Below are positions 24,556 through 36,603 of a DNA stretch of 64,000 nucleotides, piece by piece (the first letter of the stretch is position 1; each line of letters begins with the position of its first letter). Origin of the DNA: Leucaena leucocephala. Taxonomy: Eukaryota; Streptophyta; Magnoliopsida; Fabales; Fabaceae. A program made the position numbers and the translations under genes. The notes beneath the pieces were generated by a model. The model was not told the DNA's origin, did not search any database, and saw nothing but the letters and a program-made list of their open reading frames with translations. The stretch spans positions 9,982,001-10,046,000 of the forward strand of contig CM073518.1 of assembly GCA_037074615.1 (NCBI GenBank). Reading direction: 5' to 3'.

Positions 24556-25963
24556 GTATATCTCTCGAAGATCTTAAACCAACAGACTAAGTTATAGGGT
24601 TCACCGCTTCTACTTGTTGATAACTCAATAAAAATTTAAAAATATTATGTTCAGTAGCCCATATTATTTCCCAAGACTTTACTTATTTCCTCTCTTACTC
24701 AGGAGTTCCTTCTCATCTTTCTTACCTTACTGTGGCTTACCATGCCTTGTGCAATCATGGTTTAACTACTTGCCATTACATTCTGCTGCTATGGCCTCAT
24801 CATAACTTCTCATGTAAATCTATGCTCTAATTGCGAGCCATTTGAACTATGCTCTAACTGCGAGCAGACTGCATCAGATCCAACTCTTATCTGAAGAGTG
24901 ATCTGTACTCATCTGAATCTAGTCTCTATCTGAGAGTCATCTGTTTTAAATCTAACTTTTTCTGTATACCATTCCTTTCAATAGAAATGGCTCTAAGTAC
25001 TGCATTCGCAAACCTATAGAAAAACCTGAATCACCCCAATCATAAATCATATCAGAATATCATATCATAACTTATCGTCCCATAAACTGAGACTATCTAT
25101 CATCCTCAACACATTCCTTATTGCATATCATATGGTATGGGAGCAACATAATTTTCTCATAATTTCCTCACCATATATACTCTACCCTGCATATACTGCG
25201 AAATAGGAGTATTCATCATGGCATACTCTAACATCCATGTCATTATATGACAACTGCAAGGAGATGCAACTATTCATCATCATAATTTGCTCAACCATCC
25301 ATCATACATTGTAATAAACTAAGTAAGCCTCAAAACATATTTCCTTTATCATATTGCCTATCATATCCTGATCATTCATCCTGAAACATCTATCTATTTC
25401 ACTTAGTCTTCCACGCTACCCTCTTATCTGGGTATAGACTTAACCCTTCTATCAAATAGGGGAGTTACTTTATCTTTAAAATTGTGGCTATCTTTCCCTG
25501 TCTAGGCATTATACATTTCTGTTTCTAATCTTGTATACATCTACCGCTCTATTGAACTTCTATGACTACCCGAGAAATCCTTTGTAACATGAAATCCAGT
25601 CCGTAAATTAACTCTTTAATTATTCAACTCTCTCTGTTAATATATATGAACTTGGCTAAACATTCATCAAAAGGGTTTCTCTTTCTCTATTTAACCTTTA
25701 GCCTCACGCTCATCTCTATTTAACTGAGAGGAATACTTTTCATAATCTTACTCAAGAATTACTTCTCAGGTGAGCGGACCAGTCTCCATTTCTCTGGAGT
25801 AACATTGGTGTCTTTCTACTATCTCTTAACTCTTTCCTCACGTATTCATCAGTCTTAGTCTACTCTTGACCGGACTAAGGTTCATTTCTGGTATTTTTCT
25901 TGATTCTAACTAACTTAGATCCCATAAATCTCATTCATCATCTGGCATCATTACTTATGTTCT

Positions 25964-26342
25964 CTAACAGCCCAGCACCCTTCCACATAGATATTGTCTA
26001 CTTTTCCCTTAAGCAGCCCTGAGGCCACACGAGAGCACAATTTTATTCTCCAGGCACATGAGGACTTTAACCCCTTAGGCACCCGAAAACGCGTCCTCTG
26101 GGTATTAGAGCTACACAGATAAAGATATTATCCCCTCTCCCCTTAGGCAGGCACCTCTGGGCCCACACGAGGTCAGGGTTTTCTTCCCTAGCACTGCCTG
26201 CCTACCACTCGTGCCTGCCTACCCCCACTGGGGCGCTTGGTGACGAGGGCGCTTGGTGAGTACTGGAAACGCGTCCTTGAGGGAGAGGTATCTATACCCT
26301 TATAAGGCATGCTTCGTTCACCTCCCCAACCGATGTGGGACT
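25964..26342 (+). mobile_element. TRIM-like short LTR sequence in LARD internal region
   Basis: About 380 bp, richer in G+C than its surroundings. It begins (T)AACAGCCCAGCACCC and has AGATATTGTC, two AACGCGTCC words, a TATA-like CCTTATAAGG and a terminal CCGATGTGGGACT. This wording matches a short LTR-type repeat that recurs in many eudicot genomes. It is absent from the equivalent place in the plus-strand LARD (about 31800-31870), so it was inserted, but no clear duplication is visible. Orientation and class are inferred. Confidence 0.55.
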
Positions 26343-28367
26343 AATATCCTGTTTCAGGAACTTTGACTTTCGAGAACTTGAAGACATATGTTAAGCTCGT
26401 TTCTTGCGCAAGCCTTATCCTAACTTTTGATTCTTTTATTCATCAAAGATTAACTGAACCAAATCTTTCCAAATGTAGATCTACTCTTGATAGTCACATA
26501 GAGGATCTACTTCTAAACATCATCTTAGACTAGCATGTATCTCTATTTCTCATACTGTTCTGCTTGCCTACATCATGTGCTAAACCTCTAACTAATAAAC
26601 TTCAATGAGGCTGTCATCTTCATTCATCATCAGGTCCCTGCGTATCTTCATCATGACCTGAGTATGAACTAAGCGCAACGCATCCATAAACTTTAGTTGT
26701 GACCATCTCATTCTACTTGTCATGACTGGACAGCTCTACATTCTTTAGTCACGACCTCGGGTCACCTTTCGTCATGGCCTAACTTCTCGAGGACTTCTAG
26801 CTATGTTCCAAACTGTTTTACATCCGACCTGGATCTAACTTGCTTTAAACATTCCCTTATAATGTTCTTGTCTAGTCTTTACCCTAGTAATGGCCGATCC
26901 TCACACATTAGTTGTGAACCATTTGCCAAAAGCTCACTTAGCTTTACATGCCACGTAGGGTATATGGCAATATCTGGCTTATGGCCATCTCATATCATGC
27001 TACTAACATGAAAACTTAATCCAGGTCAATGCCTTCTATCAAATCTCTATTTATCATCCTTGCTACGGCATTGAAGAACTGCAGCTAAACTGACTGCTCT
27101 TGATTTCTACTTCCTTCCATCCCTTAACCTAAACTAAGTAGTTCACTTCCCACAGCCTTTCTTGAGACTAGTATAGTCACATTGTCTATCTTTCATAAAG
27201 AAGGCTGGGGTGGATTAGGGCTAGAAATATCCCTTTAATCTTTATCTATAACCTTGTATATTCCTGGACTGGGACAATAGGAAGGGATGTCACAGATTGT
27301 AACTGGTTCTTAAGCTACTCATATCAAACTTATCCTCAAACTCTAGTAGAGGAGGAATAATATCTGGCCTACATATAATTCAGTATCAGTTCTCAGCTTC
27401 CTCAGCCGTACTCTGTCCTCTCATCGGAGGAATAGAGCTTATATCAGGGTTAGAGAGCACTCTATCAAACTCATCCTGTACATAATTACTAGACCCATCA
27501 TTATCTAGTGCAGCATTATCTGATGCATACACAACATCTAACTAAATTTCTCATAATCTCCAGACTATAAATCTGAGTCTACAAAAATATGCATGGGGTA
27601 CCTTACTATAAACCTTCCTGATTGAGTCCCTTATGCTGTCATCTGAACTCTCTTCACTACCTGAAGAGTCAAAGTCTAGGTGTACCTCATCTTTATACAG
27701 CATTACAGATTGGGGGTCTCACTGATTAACTGATGTTTCAAGCTTAACTTTATGAATCCCCATGTCTACTGCTGCAATATTTGCTCTGTGTTCTGTCGTT
27801 GCGACCAAAAGTCTTCTTTCATCGTGACTTATGACTTAACTTGTCGCAACTTGGACATATGGCATCCTTACTGTAGTATCTGGTCACAACATGATACTTC
27901 GAGCTACTCTTATAGCTTTCTTAGTCATGAACTAATCAGCTTCTGTCTCTATCCATAGAGGAAACTACTTCTTAAACATTATTCTACTTAGTCCAGCCAT
28001 ATTGTTTTAATAAACATGAGACCTCGGCTGTATCGGCTGACTAAGATTAGCCCATCGTAATTATATCCTTCGTAAGACTGTAAAGCTCGGGGTACAGCCT
28101 CATTCATCTGGGTGTCACTGTCTTCTGTCTAAACCTTTCCAAGTAGTGAACACCATCCCTATATCATACTCTAGGGAGAGAACCATTCAAATTTCTTATT
28201 TGTCTAAGTGATCAGTCTAACTTAACTAGAGCATCACTGAGCCAGAACCTTCTATACTGTGCCAGAATCTTATGCTCTGAGCCAGAACCCTTTGTTCTGT
28301 GCTAACTTTATTCTGTACTAATGCTAGAAACCATCTGTTCAGAGCATTTCCTAAGCCAGAATCCTTT

Positions 28368-28379
28368 GCTCTGATACCA
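28368..28379 (-). promoter_or_regulatory. Primer binding site, tRNA-iMet (complete LARD)
   Basis: Minus strand TGGTATCAGAGC three bases from the LTR end at 28383. Perfect match to the initiator tRNA site. Confidence 0.95.
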
Positions 28380-28382
28380 AAA

Positions 28383-31300
28383 TGAAACATCCTTATTTTT
28401 GTACATCTTAGGGACCAATTGGTAGTATTTAGAACCACTTTCAAGGTCATTGAAATCTAATTTCTCAATCTGGAGTTTTACTCTTATCGAGTACTGTTTA
28501 CTGTGTAGATTCCAGATGAGTGACCTGACTTCGAAAAATCATAACTAATTCTAGAAAAATCAGAATGCAGTGGTTCAAATTTCTACATGAAGCTAACTCA
28601 ATACTATTTAGAGGAAAAATAACTCGTTGACCATTCCTTGTCCAAGTCAACGTCAGTCAAAGTTACAACTTTACTGTTCATCCAGCGTTTTTCTCCTGAA
28701 TCCAGCATTTTGGTCCCAACTTTGATAATTTATATCTCCATGTGTAGACATCGAAATGAGACATTATATATATCAAATCGAAGCTTGGTATGTCTACTAT
28801 TTATCATAAACATATCATACATTTATTTAATCATTTACTATTTTTAATTATAGATCAAACATCACTATATCACCACGAGTTACTGTTCATGGTGGCAAAT
28901 TCCAGCAAGCAACTTTACATACATATGCATACATTAATCACATATCAAACAAACATGCCAAACAATACTTATCATTAAATAATAAATATTTATACAATAG
29001 GGCATGAACAAGATCCTCGTATCTCTATTACATCTTTCCTGCCTGAAATCCGGCAGTATAACTACTATACTTCATCTGTAAAAATAACTGATCTTGTACT
29101 GATTTAGTAATTCCCGTGAGAATTACCATTCTACGTAAGTACCCAGGAAAGACTGGATGAACCGACTAGGTCCACTCACTTCCAGACTCCTTAGACAGTA
29201 CATACGTACACAGTACGTATCATCTCCTTATGTTCAGTCTGAAAATCGGCAGCATAACGGCGTCTTACAGCATTCTCAAAATTCACTTCGATATAACCTC
29301 TCTGTAATGGGTTATAAATAGGGGATGAGATTCGGGGGAATCTCAGTAGCAAACGGTACTAAACAATGCATGCATTAAAATAAATACTTGTGCTTGCTTG
29401 TGAAAGTGTAAACATTGTGTAATGTGCATGCTTCCATGTAACATATGAAATACAATTGGCCAAGGTAATCATAGAAACAGAGCTTCAATCATATACACAT
29501 ATGCACACAATTCAACAAAGTCATAGCACAATCAAGCATAACATTCAATACATACAAGTTTAGGGTAAGTTTACTACCTTGGATTTAAGCTCTCTTTCTA
29601 ATGCTTGCACTTGCTTCCCAAGCTTTTTGGTCAATCATTCCCCAACATCTTCTTAGAGGTTTCAAGGTCCTAATCACATTCATATTCATTACATAATCCA
29701 TTAGGACCATGAACTCAAACACTACTCAAGACTATCTCTCTTGAACCTTTAACTTGCTTTAACTAACATAACTTTCTTTAATCTTTGCCAATTAACTTTG
29801 CCCTTGAATCAATTGATGTCTTGACCTTACCCTACACAATTTTACCTTTTGAATCCATTTATGAACTAAAAATAACCAAATTCCAGCAAGAATACACTGT
29901 TCTGTACAGATTTGGAAAAACATACATAAATCTTCCAAAAATTCTCATTTTGATTCCAATGCTTCCCATACTTGTTCCTCCACTTTCCCCCCACACAAAA
30001 TCTCATTTTAAGACCATTGGAAGTATCAAAATCATGAAATTCAAATCACTGTTCATGCGAGTGAACAGTAACCGAAAGGAATTTTCAACATTACAACATT
30101 TAATTCCAATGGTTTCCAAGGTTCAAAACCTTTCCAATCCTACACAAAATTATCATATAAACTCAATGGAAGCATTAAATCATTGAAATTCCATCTCTTT
30201 CTATCATGAAAAGTGCAAACCGAAATGTTCTTCCATGGTAAAGTCAAGAACATCAACTTAATCCAACAACCAACCATGCAACTAGCTTGTTTAAGCTTGT
30301 CTAAACTATCTATGACATAAAACTCATGTTCCTCTCACATATACATAGAAATTCCAGCAGCATTTCCCCAATATTTAAGCCTAAAAAATCACTTAAACTC
30401 AAGCACAAACCATAAGAACAAAAGGTAGAAGCAAGGAGACAACTTACCTTACTTGCTCCTTCAAGACCCTTGCTTCTTCCTTGCTTTCTTCCACTTTCTT
30501 TCTCTAGAACTCACTTCTCTTTCTAAAGGAGCTCTTGGGTGTGAAGAATGAATGGAAAGGGGGGGTATTTATAGCAAAAGTCATGTGCCATTTGAAGGCC
30601 AAGATCACTTTGGAAACTATTTGATCTAATGGTTAAAGGTTTGATCTTGAAATGTCTTTTCACTTTTCACTCAAGACCTTACCACCATGACATCACTAGC
30701 ATGGCCTCCCTTGGTACACCTAACCCTTCCTCTTTTTGGGTGCCATTTTGAAGTCCTTGTGGGTCCCACCATGTGCAACACCTAATTCTTACTTTATTCT
30801 CTTTTTCTTTCTTTTCAAAAATCCATAAATTATTCATTATTGGACTTGGGCTCCAAGATAACTTTTGGGCCTTATTGGGCTGGCCTAGGACGAAATGTTG
30901 GGCCTCTTTTAGGTCCAATAGCTAATTGGCACAAATCCCAATGTACTTTCCTTATACCGATATCCTTAAATTATCCTGATCTCAGAATAAATTCTAAACA
31001 CCTCCTTTAATTGTTCTAACATTTTTAGAAATTCATTCTAATATAAAATGAATTCTCTACAAAGTTTCATAATTTTCTGAGACCTAAAAGTCTTGTTAAA
31101 AATTACATATGTTTCCTCTAACCCTTTATCGGTGTCCTTTTTCACCGTAAATTCCATAATTAATTCTACAGGACTCCTTTTTGACTTCTGTCAACTCCAT
31201 AAATTCTCATATTAATTATAGTAATTTACTATCAAATTTCCTCTGATATCCATCCATTGTGTGAAATGACCAAAATGCCCTCCATTTACTTCTAGTTTCT

Positions 31301-31470
31301 CAAGGCTTCACAGTGGTATTTTTGTAATTTTGCACTTTGGCTCTTAGACTTTCTTCCTCTTCCAATTAATCATTTTCTTTACATAAATATGGCCACATCT
31401 TTTCCTAAACATCTCATATATTTTATTCAATCTGTACATACAACTTAGTACAGAAATTAGGGATGTTACA
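28383..31470 (-). repeat. 5' LTR of complete LARD
   Basis: 3088 bp, adjacent to the PBS. Differences from the 3' LTR seen by eye include single bases near 28507, 28593, 28766 and 28891, a one-base indel near 28993, and three near 31300-31400. TATA at 30566-30573 (minus strand). Confidence 0.95.
29118..29216 (-). repeat. Conserved LTR block, copy 4
   Basis: Partner of copy 3 with one difference (GTATGTACTG for GTAGGTACTG). Confidence 0.88.
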
Positions 31471-31475
31471 GTAAA

Positions 31476-32551
31476 CCCCCAGGTCACGACTAGGATGCAC
31501 AGAGACCTGATAATGAATGAAGATGCCAGCCTCACTGAAGTTTATTAGTTAGAGGTTTAGCACGAGATGTAGGCAAGCTAAATAATAGAAGATACAGAGA
31601 TACATATTAATTTAAAAAGATGCTTAGAAGTAGATCCTCTGTATTACCCTCAGGAGTAGATCTACATTATGAAAGAAGTTGTTCAGTTAGTCTTTCCTGA
31701 ATAAAAGAATTAAAAGTTAGAATGAGACTTGCCTGAGAATGAGCCTAACATATGGCTTAAAGTTAGAGATGTAATGGTTAATAGTTAGAGAGCTAATGTT
31801 CCCAAGATAGAGGGATTCCTTCACAAAGAAACAGTAACCTAGCAGACTTAGGGGAGAGCACCCTAGAGAACAAAAGTAATAGTGCTAGATGATGATGAGA
31901 TCCATGTGACTTAAGTTAGTCAGGATCCGTAGAAGAAGACTAGAAAGGGACCACAGTCTAGTCTAAAGCAGACTGAGACTGATATATAGACAGAATGAGT
32001 TAAGAGATAGTAGAAAGACACAAAAGTTACTCCACAGAGATGGAGATTGATCCGCTCACCTGAGAAGTTTTTCTTCAGTAGTTTTACAAGAAGCATTCCT
32101 CTCAGTTAGATAGAGATGAGCGTAAGGCTAAGGGTTAAAGAGAGAAATAGAAACCCTTTGATGACTATTTAGCCGAGTTCATCCATAAGATCAACGAGAG
32201 TTGAATGACCGAGAAATTTGTTCACAGATTGAGTTTTGTGTTATAAAGATTTCTCATGTAGTCACTGAAGTTCAATAGAGTGGTAGATGTATGCAAGATT
32301 AGAAATAGAAATGTATGATGTTAGAGAGAGAAAGGTAGCCACAGTTTAAACGATAAAGTGACTTCCCTATTCTCTATGTAAGAAAGAGTAGTACAGGGTT
32401 AAGTTTGTACACTAGAAAAAAAGGGTTACGTGGCAGCCTAAGTAAATGAGTATTTATCTTAAGCTCATGAATGAGTAATAGGGATCTGGCAGATAAGATA
32501 ATAAGGGGACAGAATCCTTAAAAGGATTACCGAGCTAATGGTTGAATTACA
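31476..32551 (+). other. LARD internal piece
   Basis: Non-coding. It continues the plus-strand LARD internal region after the complete nested copy. It starts with the last unit of the palindrome array and ends at the copia-like solo LTR. Confidence 0.8.
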
Positions 32552-34501
32552 TGTTGGACATTGTGCCCTAGGGGCCAATCATTGTCTTATAAACATTATT
32601 GTTTTATGAATTTCTTAATTATGTTATCGCATTATTTGCATGTTTACTGTGATGACCATCCTTGGATAAATTATGATCTTATCCTAAATGTCCCTTGTCG
32701 GTCATCTATGCGGGAGCAGTGATGAAATAAGACCAGTATGACTTTGAAGATATATAGAGATATAAATCAAAGTCATAGGCACATGTAAGAGTACAAGGTG
32801 CTGGGCCGACCCGCTATGAGAGAGCTGCATCGGTTAAGTCATAAGCTTCTCTCATATACAAGCCATGCCACTATGCCCTTTGACCTGAGATCATCATGGA
32901 TTCCTACATGACAATCGCTCAGCTTTGACCTAGTCAAAAGTCACTTTTGACCGAGTGATTATAAAGTCTATGTTCGGGCTCAGTGGTTTTTCATGCGGAG
33001 GAATGTGAATGGTCAAGATGGAATTTGTCCCTCACATTCGTAGAGAGATATTACTGGGCCCCTCGATGAGTGAGTCTGAGAAATGTATGGCCATACTGGA
33101 TTGGAAGGGTAGTTCCATTTCTATATTCAGACTACTCAGGGATCGAGAAAGTAACGGTCAGGAACAGGAGGATGACGTTCTACATGCCTCATCCTTGACC
33201 GAAATATCGTGTGACAAAAGGGACGTGATATGGTTGTATGAAATGTAATATCGTTCATCGATCCTCATATGATTTGGGTAGTCGTAATGTCTTGCTAGAG
33301 GCCGCTTACGACTTGTGGGTTATTATAGTAACTAGCCCACTGCCAACTTCATATAGGCCTACAGGGTCACACATAAAATAGCCCAATGCGAGCTATGATG
33401 TCCAGATTCATTGAATCTAATTGATGTCTAGATTCAATGAATAGTCTAGGGTGGATTTATATATTTTATATATATAAATTTGTATATATATATTATATAT
33501 ATAATATAAGAGATATTTGTAAGATTTAATTTATAAGGATAAATTAAATTTCTATCACTTTTGAATTTGAATTTAAATGGGTATGATCTATTTGAATTTG
33601 AAATTCAAATTGATAAGATATCTCAAATTTGATTTATGAGAATAAATCAAATTTAATTTTGTCTTATCTTTATTTTAAATTAAATAAATAGGTGAATTAA
33701 ATCTGTGGGACGGATTTAATATAAACCATATTTATTTAATTAGTTTCTTATTAAATTATGCAATATATGATATTGTATTAATTTCAGAATTAATATGAGA
33801 TTAATTTTGAAGCCCGGCCCAATTAGAAGCCCGATAGCATCCTATATATTTGACATTAGGAGCTAGAGTTCCACATACAATACATCTCTACACATCTATA
33901 CAGACGTGAGAAAAAGGGGTAGGGAGAGTGCAAAAAGTTTGCAGATAAGAAACTGCCGAAATAGTGACAGTGAGGACGGAACCTCTAGAAAGCCCTAGAG
34001 GGACAAGAGGCGCTAGCACGTCGTTCATGATTAGAACGCTGTTCGTGTGGATACCGGTAGAGGAAGTCGATCTGAGCTGTCGACTTCTTGCGATCGAGAA
34101 AAGAAACCACACACGAAGACAGGTCACAACTTATTGACACTGAGGTCGCGACCATACGGGCATCTAAACGTCAGAAATTCGAAAAGAGGATACCTGTTGT
34201 AACTTGAAGCCGACAAGGTCGCGACTACAAACTCCAGAGACGTCCGGTCGCGACGAGAAGCTTAGGAGGTCGCGACTAAAAACTCCAGAGGCGACAGGTC
34301 GTGACTGGAAGCTGAGTAGGTCGTGACTAAAAGTTCCAGAGGCGAGGAGTCACGACTAGTGGATACAGAGGTTGCGACTAAAGCTCGAATACCGAAGGTA
34401 ACACTTCTTTCTCCTTGACTTAAACACATTCGGTAGATCCTGGCTAGGAATGGAAAAATTTTTAAAGTTAATTTTCGCTGCGTGTCTTCCAATTCCCTTC
34501 A
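32552..34501 (+). mobile_element. Copia-like solo LTR
   Basis: 1950 bp, TGTTGGACATTG to AATTCCCTTCA, with perfect 5-bp duplication TTACA (32547-32551 and 34502-34506). Base composition and sequence are unrelated to the surrounding LARD family. It has an AT-rich middle (33450-33800), a TATA-like TATATATT near 33843, then CGCTGTTCGTGTGGATACC and a terminal TTTTCGCTGCGTG, wording typical of plant copia LTRs. A GTCGCGAC array occupies 34145-34378. Open frames inside (33009-33248, 33888-34127, 34262-34492) are incidental. Confidence 0.9.
34145..34378. repeat. GTCGCGAC array with exact 51-bp period, copia-like LTR
   Basis: Cores at 34145, 34218, 34247, 34269, 34298, 34320, 34349 and 34371 (the last four are one-step variants). 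From 34218 the intervals are 29, 22, 29, 22, 29, 22, so the full unit is 51 bp (17 codons) with two palindromes. Spacer words CTCCAGAG and AAGCT alternate. The minus-strand frame reads a matching 17-residue peptide period containing SPLEFLVATS. Confidence 0.93.
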
Positions 34502-34506
34502 TTACA

Positions 34507-36184
34507 ATGTGTGTATAATGGATGGTTGAGCAAATTATGTGATAATGATATGGCTTTTGTTGCCATAAGTTACGATGATTAGTTGCATCTCCTTGTCGTT
34601 GTCATATGATGGCACGCAAGTTAGAAAATGCTTAAATAATTGCATCTCCTTGCATATTATGCAAGTTAGAGTATGCTATGACGAATGAATACTTTCCTTT
34701 TACAGTATATGCAGGGTAGAGTATATATGAGATGAGGAAGTTATGAGAAAATTAGGTTGCCCCATACCATCTGACATGCAATTGGATAATTTAGCTTGGT
34801 AATGATAATAAGAAATCAAAACGGGCCAGCCCGGTTCTAGCCCACGGGCTGTACAGCCCGCTTCTAGCCTACGGGCTGTACAACCCGCCCCAAATGCCAG
34901 CCCGAGCCCGCCCCGTTTTGGGGGCGGGCTATCCCGCGGCCCGCCCTCTTTTTTTTTTTAAATTTCAATATTTTAAAAAAATTATTTTTAAACTTTTAAA
35001 ATACTAATAAAAAATTTCTAATTTTATATTAGTATAATAAAAAAATTGTTCATATTATACTCTTAAAAATTCATATTTTTTATAAAAAATATCAAATTTT
35101 ATAACTATAAATCTAAATAAACATTAACAAAATATTAATCAATTATTATATATCAACAAATAAGTAATCATCTTTACTAGTAATTGATAATGGAAGTATT
35201 CAAAATAATATTTGAGTAAAATATATAATATTATTAAAAATTAAAAAAAAAAAAGGGCTGGCGGGCTGGCCTGCTTAAAAATGGGCCAGCCTGCCAGCAC
35301 TGGCGGGCCAGGCCCCAAAATGGGCGGGCAAAATGCCAGCCCGTTTCTAGCCCGTTTTACCAACTCTATCTGAGATAGATAATGATAGTCAATTAAACAG
35401 AGAATGAGATTAGAGATGAATGATGATCACAATCCTATAGGCATATGATTACAGTACTCAGGACATATCCCTTCAATGGGGATAAGATATGTAAATGATA
35501 CTCCTTAAACATGAAATGAAATGAGACAATATTATGAAAGATTATGCATCTCTGAAAAGGAGCAGAGTTTATGTAGTAGAAGTAAACGTTCTCGCAATGG
35601 AGCTAGATTGCTCTTGCGATAGAGTCAAACTGATCAGGAAATAGAGCTGAAAGTATGGTCTGTGGAGCTCATAATAAAGCCATGTCCATCAAATGAGATA
35701 TACAGATTATAAAGGATATATGCATGATAGAGCATTTGTAGCTCTCTGCAGTACTAGATATAGTAAAGTTATGAAAGATGAGAATAACATCAGAAATCCC
35801 TGAATGATGGAGGAAATTAGTAAAGTCTTAATATATAATATTGACTTCTGTGATCATTTTTGGGGAATTGTCTGTTGAGTTAGCAACTAAGTGGAAGTAA
35901 CTAACCTTGTAACTTAGTCCGTTGGTTTAATCTTCCAGAGATAAGAATACAGTACAACAAAATTGCAGTAGATTCTGGAGGATCGCAGTTAGATCCTAGT
36001 ATGGCTCATAGAGAATAGAAGTCCAGGGTCATAGTTAGATCCCGAAAAGGCTTACGGTTGATTGCAGTAGATCCCGAGGGTCGCAGTAGACCTAGCCTAA
36101 AGAATGTAAGGAGCCATAAGTACAGTATTTCTTTGGAATGACAATTACCAAGGACAAGGTCAAGGTAGAAAAGCTTCACAAGTT
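34507..36184 (+). other. LARD internal piece with hAT-like insert
   Basis: Non-coding and homologous to the complete copy's 24400-25310 (minus strand). Contains inverted counterparts of the TCTAACTGCGA minisatellite near 35980-36100 and the insert at 34792-35368. Confidence 0.8.
34792..35368. mobile_element. hAT-like non-autonomous DNA transposon (MITE)
   Basis: A block of about 577 bp with GC-rich ends and an AT-rich centre, absent from the complete copy. Ends read TAGCTTGGTAA...AAAACGGGCCAGC on the left and, inverted, TAGAGTTGGTAAAACGGGC on the right. Subterminal GGGCTGGC and GCCCGCCC words are repeated many times, as in plant hAT elements. No 8-bp duplication is obvious, and the left end holds about 16 extra bases between GGTAA and AAAACGGGC. 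No transposase is encoded. Confidence 0.7.
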
Positions 36185-36415
36185 GTTAATGTAACATCCC
36201 AATTTTCAGGCCTAGAGATGCAAAGATAGCCTAAGATTAGGAGACTGCTAGACCCCTTTTTAGCAGAAGTCCCAGAGGAACGTAAAGAGTTTCAGGGACT
36301 GAGCTGCGAGTAAGTAAAGGTACGGGGACTTATGTGTAAACAGTGGAAGTCCCAAGGGGTAAATGGCCATTTGGGGATGATGTAAAGGTCAAGGGTTCAA
36401 GAATTGACTAGTTAG

Positions 36416-36590
36416 GTCGCGATGATAGAGACTTTGGTATCGACAAGAGTGTATTATAGTCGCGACTAATATTGGCAGAGAGGCTCGGTCGTGACGAATA
36501 TGTATGTGGTGTCGCGACTAATGAGTAGAATGAGCCTGGTTGCGACTAAAAAGTGATGTGGTCGCGACGAAAGACTGTTGTGGTCGCGAC
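36416..36590 (+). repeat. GTCGCGAC array, left half, in an LTR
   Basis: Perfect cores at 36459, 36511, 36561 and 36583; variants at 36416, 36437, 36488 and 36539. Intervals are 21, 22, 29, 23, 28, 22, 22. The right half follows the nested LTR at 39228-39309. Confidence 0.9.
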
Positions 36591-36603
36591 GAAAGACTGT
36601 TAT

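Larger units (their letters stand above)
22958..28367 (-). other. LARD internal region, non-coding
   Basis: About 5.4 kb without coding potential. Visible parts: TCTAACTGCGA minisatellite (24410-24555), CTCTAACTGCGAG and TCTTATCTGAAGAGTGATCT repeats (24825-24960), TRIM-like insert (25964-26342), and sparse degenerate GTCGCGAC-type motifs at 26690-26800 and 27790-27910. Colinear with the internal pieces of the plus-strand LARD. Confidence 0.85.
19858..31470 (-). mobile_element. Complete young LARD-like element
   Basis: LTR 19858-22944, PPT 22945-22957, internal to 28382, PBS 28368-28379 and LTR 28383-31470, all in minus orientation, with perfect 5-bp duplication GTAAA (19853-19857 and 31471-31475). 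Total 11.6 kb. The two LTRs differ at about 12 places in 3.09 kb by hand count (about 0.4%). The internal region has no frame above about 75 codons and no gag or pol motif. The structure has everything needed in cis, so mobilisation by an autonomous relative is inferred. Confidence 0.96.

Noticed and set aside
25964..26342. Cassandra-type TRIM with a 5S rRNA promoter
   Set aside because: No 5S rRNA-like internal control words are visible; only general TRIM-like wording is.
33009..33248. 79-codon frame as a gene
   Set aside because: Falls within the copia-like solo LTR upstream of its promoter; no domain.
34145..34378. CRISPR-like array from regular GTCGCGAC repeats
   Set aside because: Repeat is only 8 bp, spacers are themselves repeated, there are no cas genes and the context is a plant LTR.
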